From Rufibacter radiotolerans (GTDB lineage: Bacteria; Bacteroidota; Bacteroidia; Cytophagales; Hymenobacteraceae): a stretch of DNA of 64,000 nucleotides. The DNA is taken from NCBI RefSeq assembly GCF_001078055.1, contig NZ_CP010777.1, positions 4,555,001-4,619,000 of the forward strand, given 5' to 3'. Numbering within the stretch: the first letter of the stretch is position 1; every line of letters begins with the position of its first letter. The notes beneath the pieces were generated by a model. The model ran no database searches, had not been told where the DNA came from, and was given only the letters and a program-made list of their open reading frames with translations. A program made the translations under genes and the position numbers. Shown in pieces: positions 33,067-40,635 of this stretch.

Positions 33067-33762
33067 ATGCCACCACTGCTTTTGCTACATGGGGCGCTGG
33101 GCGCCAAAGACCAGTTTGAACCGCTGCTTCCGCTGCTCCCGCCCTCTTTGCCGGTATTCCGGCTAAACTTGGCGGGCCATGGCGGGGAGCCTTTCCCGGA
33201 GGAAGGTCCTTTCTCTATTGAAACGTTTGTGGACCAATTGCTGGCCTGGCTGGAAGCGCAAGACCTTGGGCCAGTTTGGGTGTTTGGCTATAGCATGGGC
33301 GGCTACGTAGCACTGGAAGCAGCCCGGCGAGAACCGGCGCGGTTTGCAGGTATCTTTACATTAGCCACCAAATTTACCTGGACCCCAGAAACAGCCCTGC
33401 ACGAGATGGCCAAACTTCAGCCGGAAGTGATTGCCGCCAAAGTACCTGCCTTTGCCCAAGCCCTGCAACAGCGCCACGCCCCCCAGGATTGGACCCAGGT
33501 AGTAAAGCAGACCGCTGCTCTAATGCTGGAACTGGGCCAGAAACCTTTGCTTTCTCCTGAGACATTTAGCCAGATTACGGTGCCGGTACGTATTGCCGTA
33601 GGAGACAGAGACCAGATGGTAACTGTAGAGGAATCACTGGCTGCTTACCGCCAGTTGCCCCAGGCGCAGTTTCAGGTCTTGCCTGCCACCAAACACCCGC
33701 TAGAACAGCTTGACTGGCCTTTGCTGGCAAGCGCCCTGCGTCATTTTTTCAACTATGCGTAA
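33067..33762 (+). CDS. Alpha/beta hydrolase
   Basis: 231 aa. LLLLHGALGAKDQFEPL is the oxyanion-hole segment; GYSMGGYVAL carries the nucleophile Ser; VGDRDQMV holds the acid; ATKHPLEQL holds the catalytic His. The order is complete for an alpha/beta hydrolase of the MenH/BioH-like group. The substrate is unknown. It ends 8 nt into the next gene's start, so the pair may be translationally coupled. Confidence 0.85.
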   Translation: MPPLLLLHGALGAKDQFEPLLPLLPPSLPVFRLNLAGHGGEPFPEEGPFSIETFVDQLLAWLEAQDLGPVWVFGYSMGGYVALEAARREPARFAGIFTLATKFTWTPETALHEMAKLQPEVIAAKVPAFAQALQQRHAPQDWTQVVKQTAALMLELGQKPLLSPETFSQITVPVRIAVGDRDQMVTVEESLAAYRQLPQAQFQVLPATKHPLEQLDWPLLASALRHFFNYA

Positions 33763-34168
33763 AACTTTCCCCCTTTTCAGAATTCCCCTGTATTGTCTTC
33801 TGGCAGCACTGGCGTTTTTCACCACCAATTGTACCTCCAGCGCCCCGGCCTTTGGCGATCGCGGGTATAAAGAAACGGGCAAGGCCTCTTATTACTCAGA
33901 TAAGCTCAAGGGAAATAAGATGGCCAACGGTGACCGGTACCAACCGGGCAAGCTCACCGCCGCCCACAAGAAACTACCCTTCGGGACTAAGGTGAAGGTG
34001 ACTAACCCCAGCAACGGAAAATCTGTGAAAGTGAAAATCACCGACCGCGGCCCATTCACCCCGGGCCGCATCATAGACCTCTCCAAATCGGCGGCCAAAA
34101 GGATTGACCTGGAAAAAGCCGGAGTGGCCCCCGTACAAATGAAAGTGCTTAAGAAAGGAGCAAAGTAG
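33755..34168 (+). CDS. RlpA-like lipoprotein with double-psi beta-barrel
   Basis: 137 aa from ATG 33755; an upstream in-frame ATG at 33710 lies inside the hydrolase. The start gives a lipoprotein signal ending FFTTNCTSS. GKASYYSDKLKGNKMANGDRY, LTAAHKKLPFGTKVKVTNPSNGKSVKVKITDRGPF and GRIIDLSKSAAKRI match the RlpA double-psi beta-barrel, a lytic transglycosylase acting on peptidoglycan at the septum. It has no SPOR domain, unlike the relative at 59110. Both probably sit in the periplasm. Confidence 0.85.
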   Translation: MRKTFPLFRIPLYCLLAALAFFTTNCTSSAPAFGDRGYKETGKASYYSDKLKGNKMANGDRYQPGKLTAAHKKLPFGTKVKVTNPSNGKSVKVKITDRGPFTPGRIIDLSKSAAKRIDLEKAGVAPVQMKVLKKGAK

Positions 34169-34195
34169 CCGCTAGAAAGAAGTAGGGTTGATGCC

Positions 34196-35125
34196 TTAAT
34201 GCGATTTCAGCCAGTGGTAAATTTCTTCCACGTCTGCTTTGCGGCACAGTTCTGAGCCAGGCGTCATAGTAGTAGCGGTACCAGTGGCCACGCCATATTT
34301 GATCACATCTGAGAGCGGCCAGCCTTCGGTCAATTTCAGGACCATGCCACCTACCATGCTGTCACCGGCACCTACCGCGCTTTCCATCTTCACCGTAGGC
34401 GGGGTCACGTACTCAAACCCGTTCTCCGTAGCTAACATGGCACCTCTGGGCCCCAGGGAGACCACCAGCACTTCACTTTTGCCTTCTTTGATCACCTGGC
34501 GGGCTAGTTCTTCCTGCTCTTTGGCGTTAATGGTCTCTTTGCCGGCCAGCGCCGCCAGTTCATTTAGGTTGGGCTTAAGCATATAAATTCCGGCCCCGGC
34601 GGCCTTCAGTAAAGCCTCTCCCGAGGTGTCTACCACCAGCTTAAAGCCTTTCTTCACTGCCAGGGCGGCAATCTGGGCGTAGAAATCGCCGGGCATGCCC
34701 GGCGAGATGCTGCCGCTGGCCACCACAAACTCCGGGGTCTCCTCCAGTTCTTCCAGCGCCCGCAGTACCTGCCGCCATTCTGGTTCAGCTAAGGCCGGGC
34801 CGGGCATACCAAAGCGGTACTGCTCCCCGGTAGCCACCTCAAACACCATCAGGTTCTCGCGGGTCCAGTTCTGGCACTTGAATTCACGGTAGCTCACTCC
34901 TTCGGCTTTCAACAGCTGCCCAATGCGCTCGCCGGCAGGCCCGCCCGACAGGTACCAGGCACACGACTCGCCGCCCAGCTTCTTGATGGCCCGTGACACG
35001 TTGATGCCGCCGCCGCCCGGTTCATAGGTAGGTTCTTCGCAGCGTAGTTTTTTCTCTGGGGCCAGCTTCTGGATTCGGGTGCTTTTGTCCAGGGCCGGGT
35101 TGATGGTAATGGTGATGATCTTCAT
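34196..35125 (-). CDS. pfkB: PfkB-family hexose kinase (6-phosphofructokinase II type)
   Basis: 309 aa, the length of E. coli PfkB. GGGGINVSRAIKKLGG is the first PfkB signature, VVSLGPRGAML a family block, and GAGDSMVGGMV the second signature with the catalytic Asp. ITINPALDKSTRI at the N-terminus is typical of the 1-phosphofructokinase/tagatose kinase branch. It phosphorylates a hexose phosphate, probably fructose 6-phosphate. It is on the minus strand, 41 nt from RlpA, and is followed upstream by a palindrome and terminator before the M13 gene. Confidence 0.85.
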   Translation of the reverse strand: MKIITITINPALDKSTRIQKLAPEKKLRCEEPTYEPGGGGINVSRAIKKLGGESCAWYLSGGPAGERIGQLLKAEGVSYREFKCQNWTRENLMVFEVATGEQYRFGMPGPALAEPEWRQVLRALEELEETPEFVVASGSISPGMPGDFYAQIAALAVKKGFKLVVDTSGEALLKAAGAGIYMLKPNLNELAALAGKETINAKEQEELARQVIKEGKSEVLVVSLGPRGAMLATENGFEYVTPPTVKMESAVGAGDSMVGGMVLKLTEGWPLSDVIKYGVATGTATTMTPGSELCRKADVEEIYHWLKSH

Positions 35126-35170
35126 GGCGAAAGCTTTGGGCTTGGTGACGGTATTACCTTACGTGCTTAG

Positions 35171-35211
35171 GCTGTTTTAGGCCTGTTTTCTGAAAAACGG
35201 GCCCAAAACGC
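35171..35211. repeat. Interspersed palindrome
   Basis: GCTGTTTTAGGCCTGTTTTC then TGAAAAACGGGCCCAAAACGC, in the gap between pfkB and the M13 peptidase, both on the minus strand. Confidence 0.75.
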
Positions 35212-35225
35212 CATGGCTGTTTCTA

Positions 35226-35269
35226 AAAGAGAAGAGCCTGTCTAAAACAATAGACAGGCTCTTCTCTTT
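35226..35269 (-). terminator. Terminator of the M13 peptidase gene
   Basis: AAAGAGAAGAGCCTGTCTA and TAGACAGGCTCTTCTCTTT form a perfect 19-bp stem. It lies 20 nt after the stop on the minus strand and ends in T-rich sequence. Confidence 0.85.
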
Positions 35270-35289
35270 ACCTTAAATGCTTTGGCAGA

Positions 35290-37386
35290 CTACCAGATCT
35301 TCACTCTCTTCTCAGGGGCCAGATACAGGGAGTCGGTTGGTTTTACGTTGAAGGCGGTGTAGAACTCAGGCACGTTGCGTACCACGCCGTTTACCCTAAA
35401 CTTAGCCGGTGAGTGCGGGTCTGTGGACACCTGGTTGCGCAGGGCCTCCTCGCGGGCTTTGCTCAGCCAGGCTTGTCCCCAGCCAATGAATACGCGCTGC
35501 GTGCCTGTAAAGCCATCCAGCACCGGGGCTGGCTTGCCGTTCAGGCTGTTGTTGTAGGCTTTTAGCGCGATGCTCAAGCCACCCAGGTCTCCAATGTTCT
35601 CACCTAAGGTAAAGGCACCGTTCACGTTCAGGTCATCAAACACTTTAAACTCATTGTACTGGGCTACCAGTGCATTAGTACGTTTCTTGAATTCCTGCTG
35701 GTCTTTTTCGGTCCACCAGTTGCGCATCACGCCGTTGCCGTCAAAGGTGCTTCCCTGGTCGTCAAAACCATGGCCAATCTCGTGGCCAATCACGGCGCCA
35801 ATACCACCGTAGTTCACGGCATCTTCGGCGTCCATGTCAAAGTAAGGAGGCTGCAGAATGGCGGCCGGGAACACAATCTCGTTCAATGGTGGGTTGTAGT
35901 AGGCGTTCACGGTTTGCGGGGTCATGCCCCACTCAGAGCGGTCTACGGGTTTGCCCAGTTTGTTCACGTTGCGCTGGTACTCAAAGGCCGTGGCGCGTTT
36001 CATGTTGCCGTACAGGTCATTCTTGGCAATCTGCAGCGCCGAGTAATCACGCCATTTGTCTGGGTAGCCAATCTTAGGAGTGAATTTGTTCAGCTTGTCC
36101 AGGGCCTGCTTCTTGGTGTCCTCGGTCATCCAGTCCAGTTCCTTAATGCTGCTGGCATAGGCTTTGATCAGATTATCTACCAGCACCTGCATGCGTTCTT
36201 TGGCCTGTGGCGGGAAGTGTTGCTTCACGTAGACTTTGCCTACAATCTCGCCCAGGTTGCCGTTCACTACGCCTACCGCGCGGCGCCACTGCGGCTGCTG
36301 CTTCTGCTGGCCAGACAGGGTTTTGTTGTAGAACTCAAAGTTCTGCTGGTCTAGGGAAGTGGTCAGGATAGTGGCCGAATTATTTACCAGGGCCCACTGC
36401 AAATAGGTTTTCCATGTATTGATGGGAGTGGTTTTGATGATGTCGTTGACGGCTTTCATGTATGCCACCTGGGTCACCACCAGGCTGTCTTGCCCGTTGA
36501 TTCCTGCTTCCTGCAGATAGCCGGTCAGGTCAAAATCTGGCATTAAGGTGTTCACCTTCTTAATGGCGTATTTGTTGTACAGCGCCGCAATGTTGCGGGT
36601 GTCTTCCTTCTTCATGTGCTTGGCTGCCATCTTGGTCTCCAGCGCCATGATCTGGCTGGCTTTCTCCTTACCCTTGGCGATGCCCGCCAGCGTGAGCATC
36701 TTACTGATGTGGTCTACGTACTTGGCCCTGATCTCTTTGGACTTGGCATCTTCCTTAAAGTAATACTCGCGCTCCGGTAAGCCCAGTCCGCCCTGCCAGG
36801 TCAAAAGCATGTATTGCGTAGGTTTCTTGAAGTCTTCAGTCACGCCAATGCTGAACGGAGAGGTGATGCCGTATTTGTTGGCGTAGGCAAAGTAACGGGC
36901 CAGGTCTTTGTGGTTTTTGATAGCCTCAATCTTCTGCATCTCCGCCTGCAAAGGCTTCAGTCCAATAGAGTCCCGCACCTTAGTGTTGAGGTATGCCCCA
37001 TACAGATCGCCTATCTTCTGCTCATCAGAACCTTGGGCGAATTTGCCTGCCGACGAGGCCTCAATAATGGCTTTTACATTTTCCTGTGCTTTGTCATTAA
37101 GGATATGCATGGCCCCATAGGAGGACTTATCGGCGGGAATCTCGGTTTTGTTCACCCAGCCGCCGTTCACGTAGGCCGTGAAGTTGTACCCGGGATTAAC
37201 GGTAGGGTCCATATTGGCCTTCAGGATACCTGAGCGCAGAGTTGTCTCTTCCTGTGGAACGGTGGCTACTGCCACCTCAGCCGCAGGTTTCTGCTCGGTG
37301 GTCATAGACTTACTACAGCCAACGGCCAACAGCGCGCCCGTGGCCAGCAAGGCAATTTCTGAAAATTTACTAGTTCGTTTTATCAT
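35290..37386 (-). CDS. M13-family metallopeptidase lipoprotein (neprilysin-like)
   Basis: About 698 aa from ATG 37386; the frame extends to 37419, but this Met starts directly with a lipoprotein signal (LLATGALLAVGCSKS). VIGHEIGHGFDDQG holds the HExxH zinc ligands, NEIVFPAAILQPPYFD the substrate-binding region, and ENIGDLGGLSIAL the third ligand (ExxxD). All are canonical for M13 (neprilysin/PepO). It should degrade peptides in the periplasm or at the surface. Confidence 0.92.
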   Translation of the reverse strand: MIKRTSKFSEIALLATGALLAVGCSKSMTTEQKPAAEVAVATVPQEETTLRSGILKANMDPTVNPGYNFTAYVNGGWVNKTEIPADKSSYGAMHILNDKAQENVKAIIEASSAGKFAQGSDEQKIGDLYGAYLNTKVRDSIGLKPLQAEMQKIEAIKNHKDLARYFAYANKYGITSPFSIGVTEDFKKPTQYMLLTWQGGLGLPEREYYFKEDAKSKEIRAKYVDHISKMLTLAGIAKGKEKASQIMALETKMAAKHMKKEDTRNIAALYNKYAIKKVNTLMPDFDLTGYLQEAGINGQDSLVVTQVAYMKAVNDIIKTTPINTWKTYLQWALVNNSATILTTSLDQQNFEFYNKTLSGQQKQQPQWRRAVGVVNGNLGEIVGKVYVKQHFPPQAKERMQVLVDNLIKAYASSIKELDWMTEDTKKQALDKLNKFTPKIGYPDKWRDYSALQIAKNDLYGNMKRATAFEYQRNVNKLGKPVDRSEWGMTPQTVNAYYNPPLNEIVFPAAILQPPYFDMDAEDAVNYGGIGAVIGHEIGHGFDDQGSTFDGNGVMRNWWTEKDQQEFKKRTNALVAQYNEFKVFDDLNVNGAFTLGENIGDLGGLSIALKAYNNSLNGKPAPVLDGFTGTQRVFIGWGQAWLSKAREEALRNQVSTDPHSPAKFRVNGVVRNVPEFYTAFNVKPTDSLYLAPEKRVKIW

Positions 37387-37587
37387 AGGTGTGTGGTTGA
37401 GAAGTAGCGACCGATTCAAGGGCTATCTTTCAGGAAATGCTTACCCAGGAAATCGGACCAGGCTTAAAGCATTAGTCGGTTTAGATGTTAAAGTATTACA
37501 AATAATCAAGAAAGCCATACTTGGTAGCCTGACCCTGGAATTGGCAGGCATGGTTTCAGGCCATTAAACTGAGGGATTGCTGGAAAG

Positions 37588-37624
37588 TAGTTTAGCGCTA
37601 TTTTTTGAAAAACAGACTTAAACG
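37588..37624. repeat. Degenerate copy of interspersed palindrome
   Basis: TAGTTTAGCGCTATTTTTT then GAAAAACAGACTTAAACGG. It ends 3 nt before the nagA stop codon on the plus-strand coordinate. Confidence 0.55.
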
Positions 37625-37627
37625 GAT

Positions 37628-38782
37628 TTATTGCTTTTTCTGAAGAGTCACCGCCTCCCCGTCTACCCACACCTGCTGCAACTCAAGTTCCTGATTCAGC
37701 ACCAGCAGATTCGCCACGGCGCCCGGCACCAACTGCCCAATGCGGTCTTCCATGTTCAAGACCTGGGCGGGGTACAAGGTAGCCATGCGCAAAGCCTCAT
37801 CCAGCTCTAGGCCTACCATTTTCACGGTGTTCTGCACCGCCTGTAACATAGTGAGGGCAGAACCGGCCAGGCGGCCGTCTTCGGTCTCGCAGCGGCCATT
37901 GCGGTAGTAGGCTTTAAAATTGCCGAAGTCGGTGAAGGGAATGTCTGAGCCCACGCAGGCGGCGCAGTCTGAGACCAGGTGCAGTTTCTGGCCCAGCATC
38001 TTTTTGGCCAGCCGTACGGCGTAGGGGTGGCAGTGCTCTCCGTCTACAATAATACTGGTCCAGGCTTGGCCATAGTCCAGGGTAGCGGCTGCCAGCCCGG
38101 GTTGCTTGGTATCTATACCCGACATGGCGTTGTAGAGATGGGTAACGGACGTGATGCCCTGCTGGAAGAACTGCAGAGCCTGGTCAAAGGTAGCCATGCT
38201 GTGTCCCGCTGAAAGCACGATGCCCGTCTGGGCCAGCCGCTGTAAAATGCTTTCCTCCACGCATTCGGGGGCCAGGGTCAGGTATTTGATCACGTCATAT
38301 CCGGCTTCCAGCAGCACGTCCAGCTCCTCATGGGTAGCGGTCCTGATGCAGGCCGTGTCATGGGCGCCAGGCTTTTCCGGGCTGAAAAACGGTCCTTCCA
38401 GGTGCATGCCTAGATACGTGTTGGGGTCTTCCTGCATGGCTTGCCGCACGGCGGCAATGGTCTCCAGGATCCGGTCCTGAAACGCTGAGATAACGGTGGG
38501 CAGAAAGCTGGTGGTGCCAAATTGCAGGTGCGCGTCTTTGATGGTGTTAAGGCTCTCCTGGGTAGGGTATTGGGTGAAATACACGCCGCCGCCGCCGTTC
38601 ACCTGCAAGTCTACAAAGCCGGGGCAGATAATACCGCCCTGGGCGTCCAATACAGTCGCGTCTTCGGGAATCTCATCGGCTTGGACCAGATCCAGAATTT
38701 TACCGTCTTCAAAAAGGACCGCGTAGCCTTGAGCGGTGGTATAGCCAGAGTAAATGGTGCCGTTGGTAAGAGCGAAGCGCAT
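37628..38782 (-). CDS. nagA: N-acetylglucosamine-6-phosphate deacetylase
   Basis: 384 aa. GFVDLQVNGGGG near residue 55 has Gln and Asn at the positions where two-metal amidohydrolases have HxH, as in the one-metal NagA of E. coli. LEGPFFSPEKPGAHD, LSAGHSMAT and VTHLYNAMSG are the Glu and His zinc ligands. It converts GlcNAc-6-P to GlcN-6-P plus acetate, for recycling of cell wall or chitin sugars. Genes nagB and nagE are not adjacent. It ends 3 nt after a palindrome copy. Confidence 0.94.
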   Translation of the reverse strand: MRFALTNGTIYSGYTTAQGYAVLFEDGKILDLVQADEIPEDATVLDAQGGIICPGFVDLQVNGGGGVYFTQYPTQESLNTIKDAHLQFGTTSFLPTVISAFQDRILETIAAVRQAMQEDPNTYLGMHLEGPFFSPEKPGAHDTACIRTATHEELDVLLEAGYDVIKYLTLAPECVEESILQRLAQTGIVLSAGHSMATFDQALQFFQQGITSVTHLYNAMSGIDTKQPGLAAATLDYGQAWTSIIVDGEHCHPYAVRLAKKMLGQKLHLVSDCAACVGSDIPFTDFGNFKAYYRNGRCETEDGRLAGSALTMLQAVQNTVKMVGLELDEALRMATLYPAQVLNMEDRIGQLVPGAVANLLVLNQELELQQVWVDGEAVTLQKKQ

Positions 38783-38796
38783 AACAAGAAATTTGT

Positions 38797-38882
38797 TTCA
38801 GGGCTAATTTCAGGAAAAGGGGCCAGAAACCGGAAAGTAATTTTCCGTTTCTGGCCCCTTTTCCGCAAAACGCAGGTAAAAC
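38797..38882. repeat. Two palindromes in tandem
   Basis: First: GTTTCAGGGCTAATTTCA then GGAAAAGGGGCCAGAAAC (38797-38832). Second: CCGTTTCTGGCCCCTTTTCC then GCAAAACGCAGGTAAAAC (38846-38882). Their facing arms also pair with each other as a 52-nt stem-loop (38814-38865). Confidence 0.7.
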
Positions 38883-38952
38883 ACCATCTTTCTTGGCCGG
38901 CCAGGCACTAAGGATGATGGAGGAAATGAAAAACGAGCTTAAAGCCCTTCCA

Positions 38953-38995
38953 GTGTTTTAAGCCCATTTTCCGGAAAACAGGCTTAAAATGGCAC
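38953..38995. repeat. Interspersed palindrome
   Basis: GTGTTTTAAGCCCATTTTCC then GGAAAACAGGCTTAAAATGG, directly after the gene at 39008 on the minus strand. Confidence 0.75.
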
Positions 38996-39007
38996 TTGGC
39001 TAGTCTC

Positions 39008-40189
39008 TTACTTCACCTGTACAGAAAAGGATTGCTCCTGCCCGGTGGTGCCCCGCAGAATCACCTTATAAGCGCCTTTGGGCAAGGCCAGGGCCGGAAT
39101 ATTCTGCGCGTTACTAATTTCCACTACATCCATAGGGACGGCGTTGCCGGGTTCGGTTTGCTTGTAGGCTAGAGCCAGACTTGGGTAACCCACGGTAATC
39201 TGTTTGCCGGTAAGTTTATACGGTTTTCTGCCTTCTATCCACAGCCAGGCGGGGCGTCCGTTGGTTAGTCTGGTTTTAGGGTGCACCACCACGGCGTCTA
39301 CCTGGCGGTTTCCGTTGGCGCCGGTGAAGGGCTGCTTATTCTCTTTCTTCAGGTACACAGCAGGGAAAAGCGCAGTAGAGAGCTGTAGGAAGGGCTCATC
39401 ATAGCGGGACGCACTGGTAGGCGTGAGGCTTTCCTGGTCTACCGTGAACGGGTCCAGGCCGGTAAATTCTTTCAGACGACCGGCCATGGCTTTCTCCCAG
39501 GCTTGCGAGGGGCCTTCGTTCACGTGGTCAAACCCGCAGTGGACAAGTATTTTGGCTTTGGGATCTTTTTGGAGCACTTGCTGTATGTTTCGGGCCTGGC
39601 CTATTTCCCGCTCCTTGCCGTTGCCTTGGGCGTCATAGCCAAATACGGTGTAGCCTAGCCTCAGCGCCTCCCGTATCAAATTCCCGAACTGTGGTTCTTT
39701 GGTATAGTAGCCACTTTCCTGGATGGGGTACTTGCGCTGGTTAATCAGGCTATCGGTTTGGTCCAGGGCTTCCAGGCCCAGGTAACGGTACCCTTGCTTG
39801 TACAGATCTGCGAGCAGGCTTTGGGTGAAGGCCCTGTGCTGGGGATTGTGGTGCGCCTCATTAATGATGAACAACTTGTGCTTTTTGGCTTGCTCCAACA
39901 GATAAGCTTTCGCGAGCACAGGGGTGTACAAAGCAAGCAAGGCATGGTCCTGCGCGGTGACTTCATGCCGCATGCTGGGATATTGGGCATGCCAGGTCTG
40001 CAATGCCTGTAAATAATGCCCTCCATACGAATAATCCCAGGCGCCTTTCTGGTATTTCCAGGGCAAGGTATCTGTCTTGATCTGCGTCTCTATCTGGCTT
40101 GCCAACCGGTAAGGATCTGGTTTGGTTTGCGCGGCTCCTGGGAGAATACCCAGCAGGAAGAACACCGGCAGGAGAAGATTTGCTTTCAT
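39008..40189 (-). CDS. Secreted TIKI/ChaN-like protein
   Basis: The frame reaches 40231, but ATG 40189 gives the best signal peptide (MKANLLLPVFFLLGILPGAAQ). The mature ~370 aa has KLFIINEAHHNPQHRAFTQSLL, YRYLGLEALDQTDSL, LRLGYTVFGYDAQGN and KILVHCGFDHVNEG. This order of conserved Glu and His blocks resembles the TIKI/TraB/ChaN/erythromycin-esterase superfamily. The last ~100 residues form a beta-rich tail (LALPKGAYKVILRGTTGQEQSF). The activity is unknown. It is distantly related in motif type to the gene at 12289. Confidence 0.65.
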   Translation of the reverse strand: MKANLLLPVFFLLGILPGAAQTKPDPYRLASQIETQIKTDTLPWKYQKGAWDYSYGGHYLQALQTWHAQYPSMRHEVTAQDHALLALYTPVLAKAYLLEQAKKHKLFIINEAHHNPQHRAFTQSLLADLYKQGYRYLGLEALDQTDSLINQRKYPIQESGYYTKEPQFGNLIREALRLGYTVFGYDAQGNGKEREIGQARNIQQVLQKDPKAKILVHCGFDHVNEGPSQAWEKAMAGRLKEFTGLDPFTVDQESLTPTSASRYDEPFLQLSTALFPAVYLKKENKQPFTGANGNRQVDAVVVHPKTRLTNGRPAWLWIEGRKPYKLTGKQITVGYPSLALAYKQTEPGNAVPMDVVEISNAQNIPALALPKGAYKVILRGTTGQEQSFSVQVK

Positions 40190-40260
40190 CTGCAGCAGCG
40201 GAAGGATAAAAAGGCGAGGCTGTAGTTTCATCCCCTAAAAATAGAAAATCCTTTGGAATC

Positions 40261-40298
40261 GTTTTAAGGCGGTTTTCCGGAAAACAGGCCTAAAACGC
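40261..40298. repeat. Interspersed palindrome
   Basis: GTTTTAAGGCGGTTTTCC then GGAAAACAGGCCTAAAACGC. It ends 2 nt before the stop codon of the gene at 40301, so it lies at the extreme 3' end. Confidence 0.8.
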
Positions 40299-40300
40299 GG

Positions 40301-40633
40301 CTACTCCCATAGCCGGCGAACGAGGTACCCAGACAACGCGCTGACGCCACCTACCATGGCCCCCAGGAAGGTGGTCACGGCCACAAGAATCCAGGCGGAG
40401 TTTACGGTCATCATGGTGGCTACCCGGTTACTGAGCACCCCATCGGTAGCCAGGTGCCAGAACAGCGCCCCGCCCAGCCACGTGAGCCCAATGGCCAGAA
40501 ACCCCGACAGGAACGCATGGCGCCCGTACTGCGCTTTCCAGATGGCGAGCCCAAAGCAGACCAGGGCAATGCTCCACCAGGGCAGAAAGAACTGGGCCAG
40601 CAGCCCGAGCAGGAGAATGAGAAGGAAAAGCAT
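40301..40633 (-). CDS. Small membrane protein next to the acylase
   Basis: 110 aa with four hydrophobic segments (residues ~1-18, ~20-34, ~42-62 and ~74-100) and few charges. It begins 2 nt after the stop of the acylase, so the pair is co-transcribed and likely translationally coupled. I recognise no family name. Genes of this kind often accompany penicillin-acylase-type genes in Bacteroidota; that association is from memory and not verified. A role in the inner membrane is inferred. Confidence 0.65.
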   Translation of the reverse strand: MLFLLILLLGLLAQFFLPWWSIALVCFGLAIWKAQYGRHAFLSGFLAIGLTWLGGALFWHLATDGVLSNRVATMMTVNSAWILVAVTTFLGAMVGGVSALSGYLVRRLWE

Positions 40634-40635
40634 GG

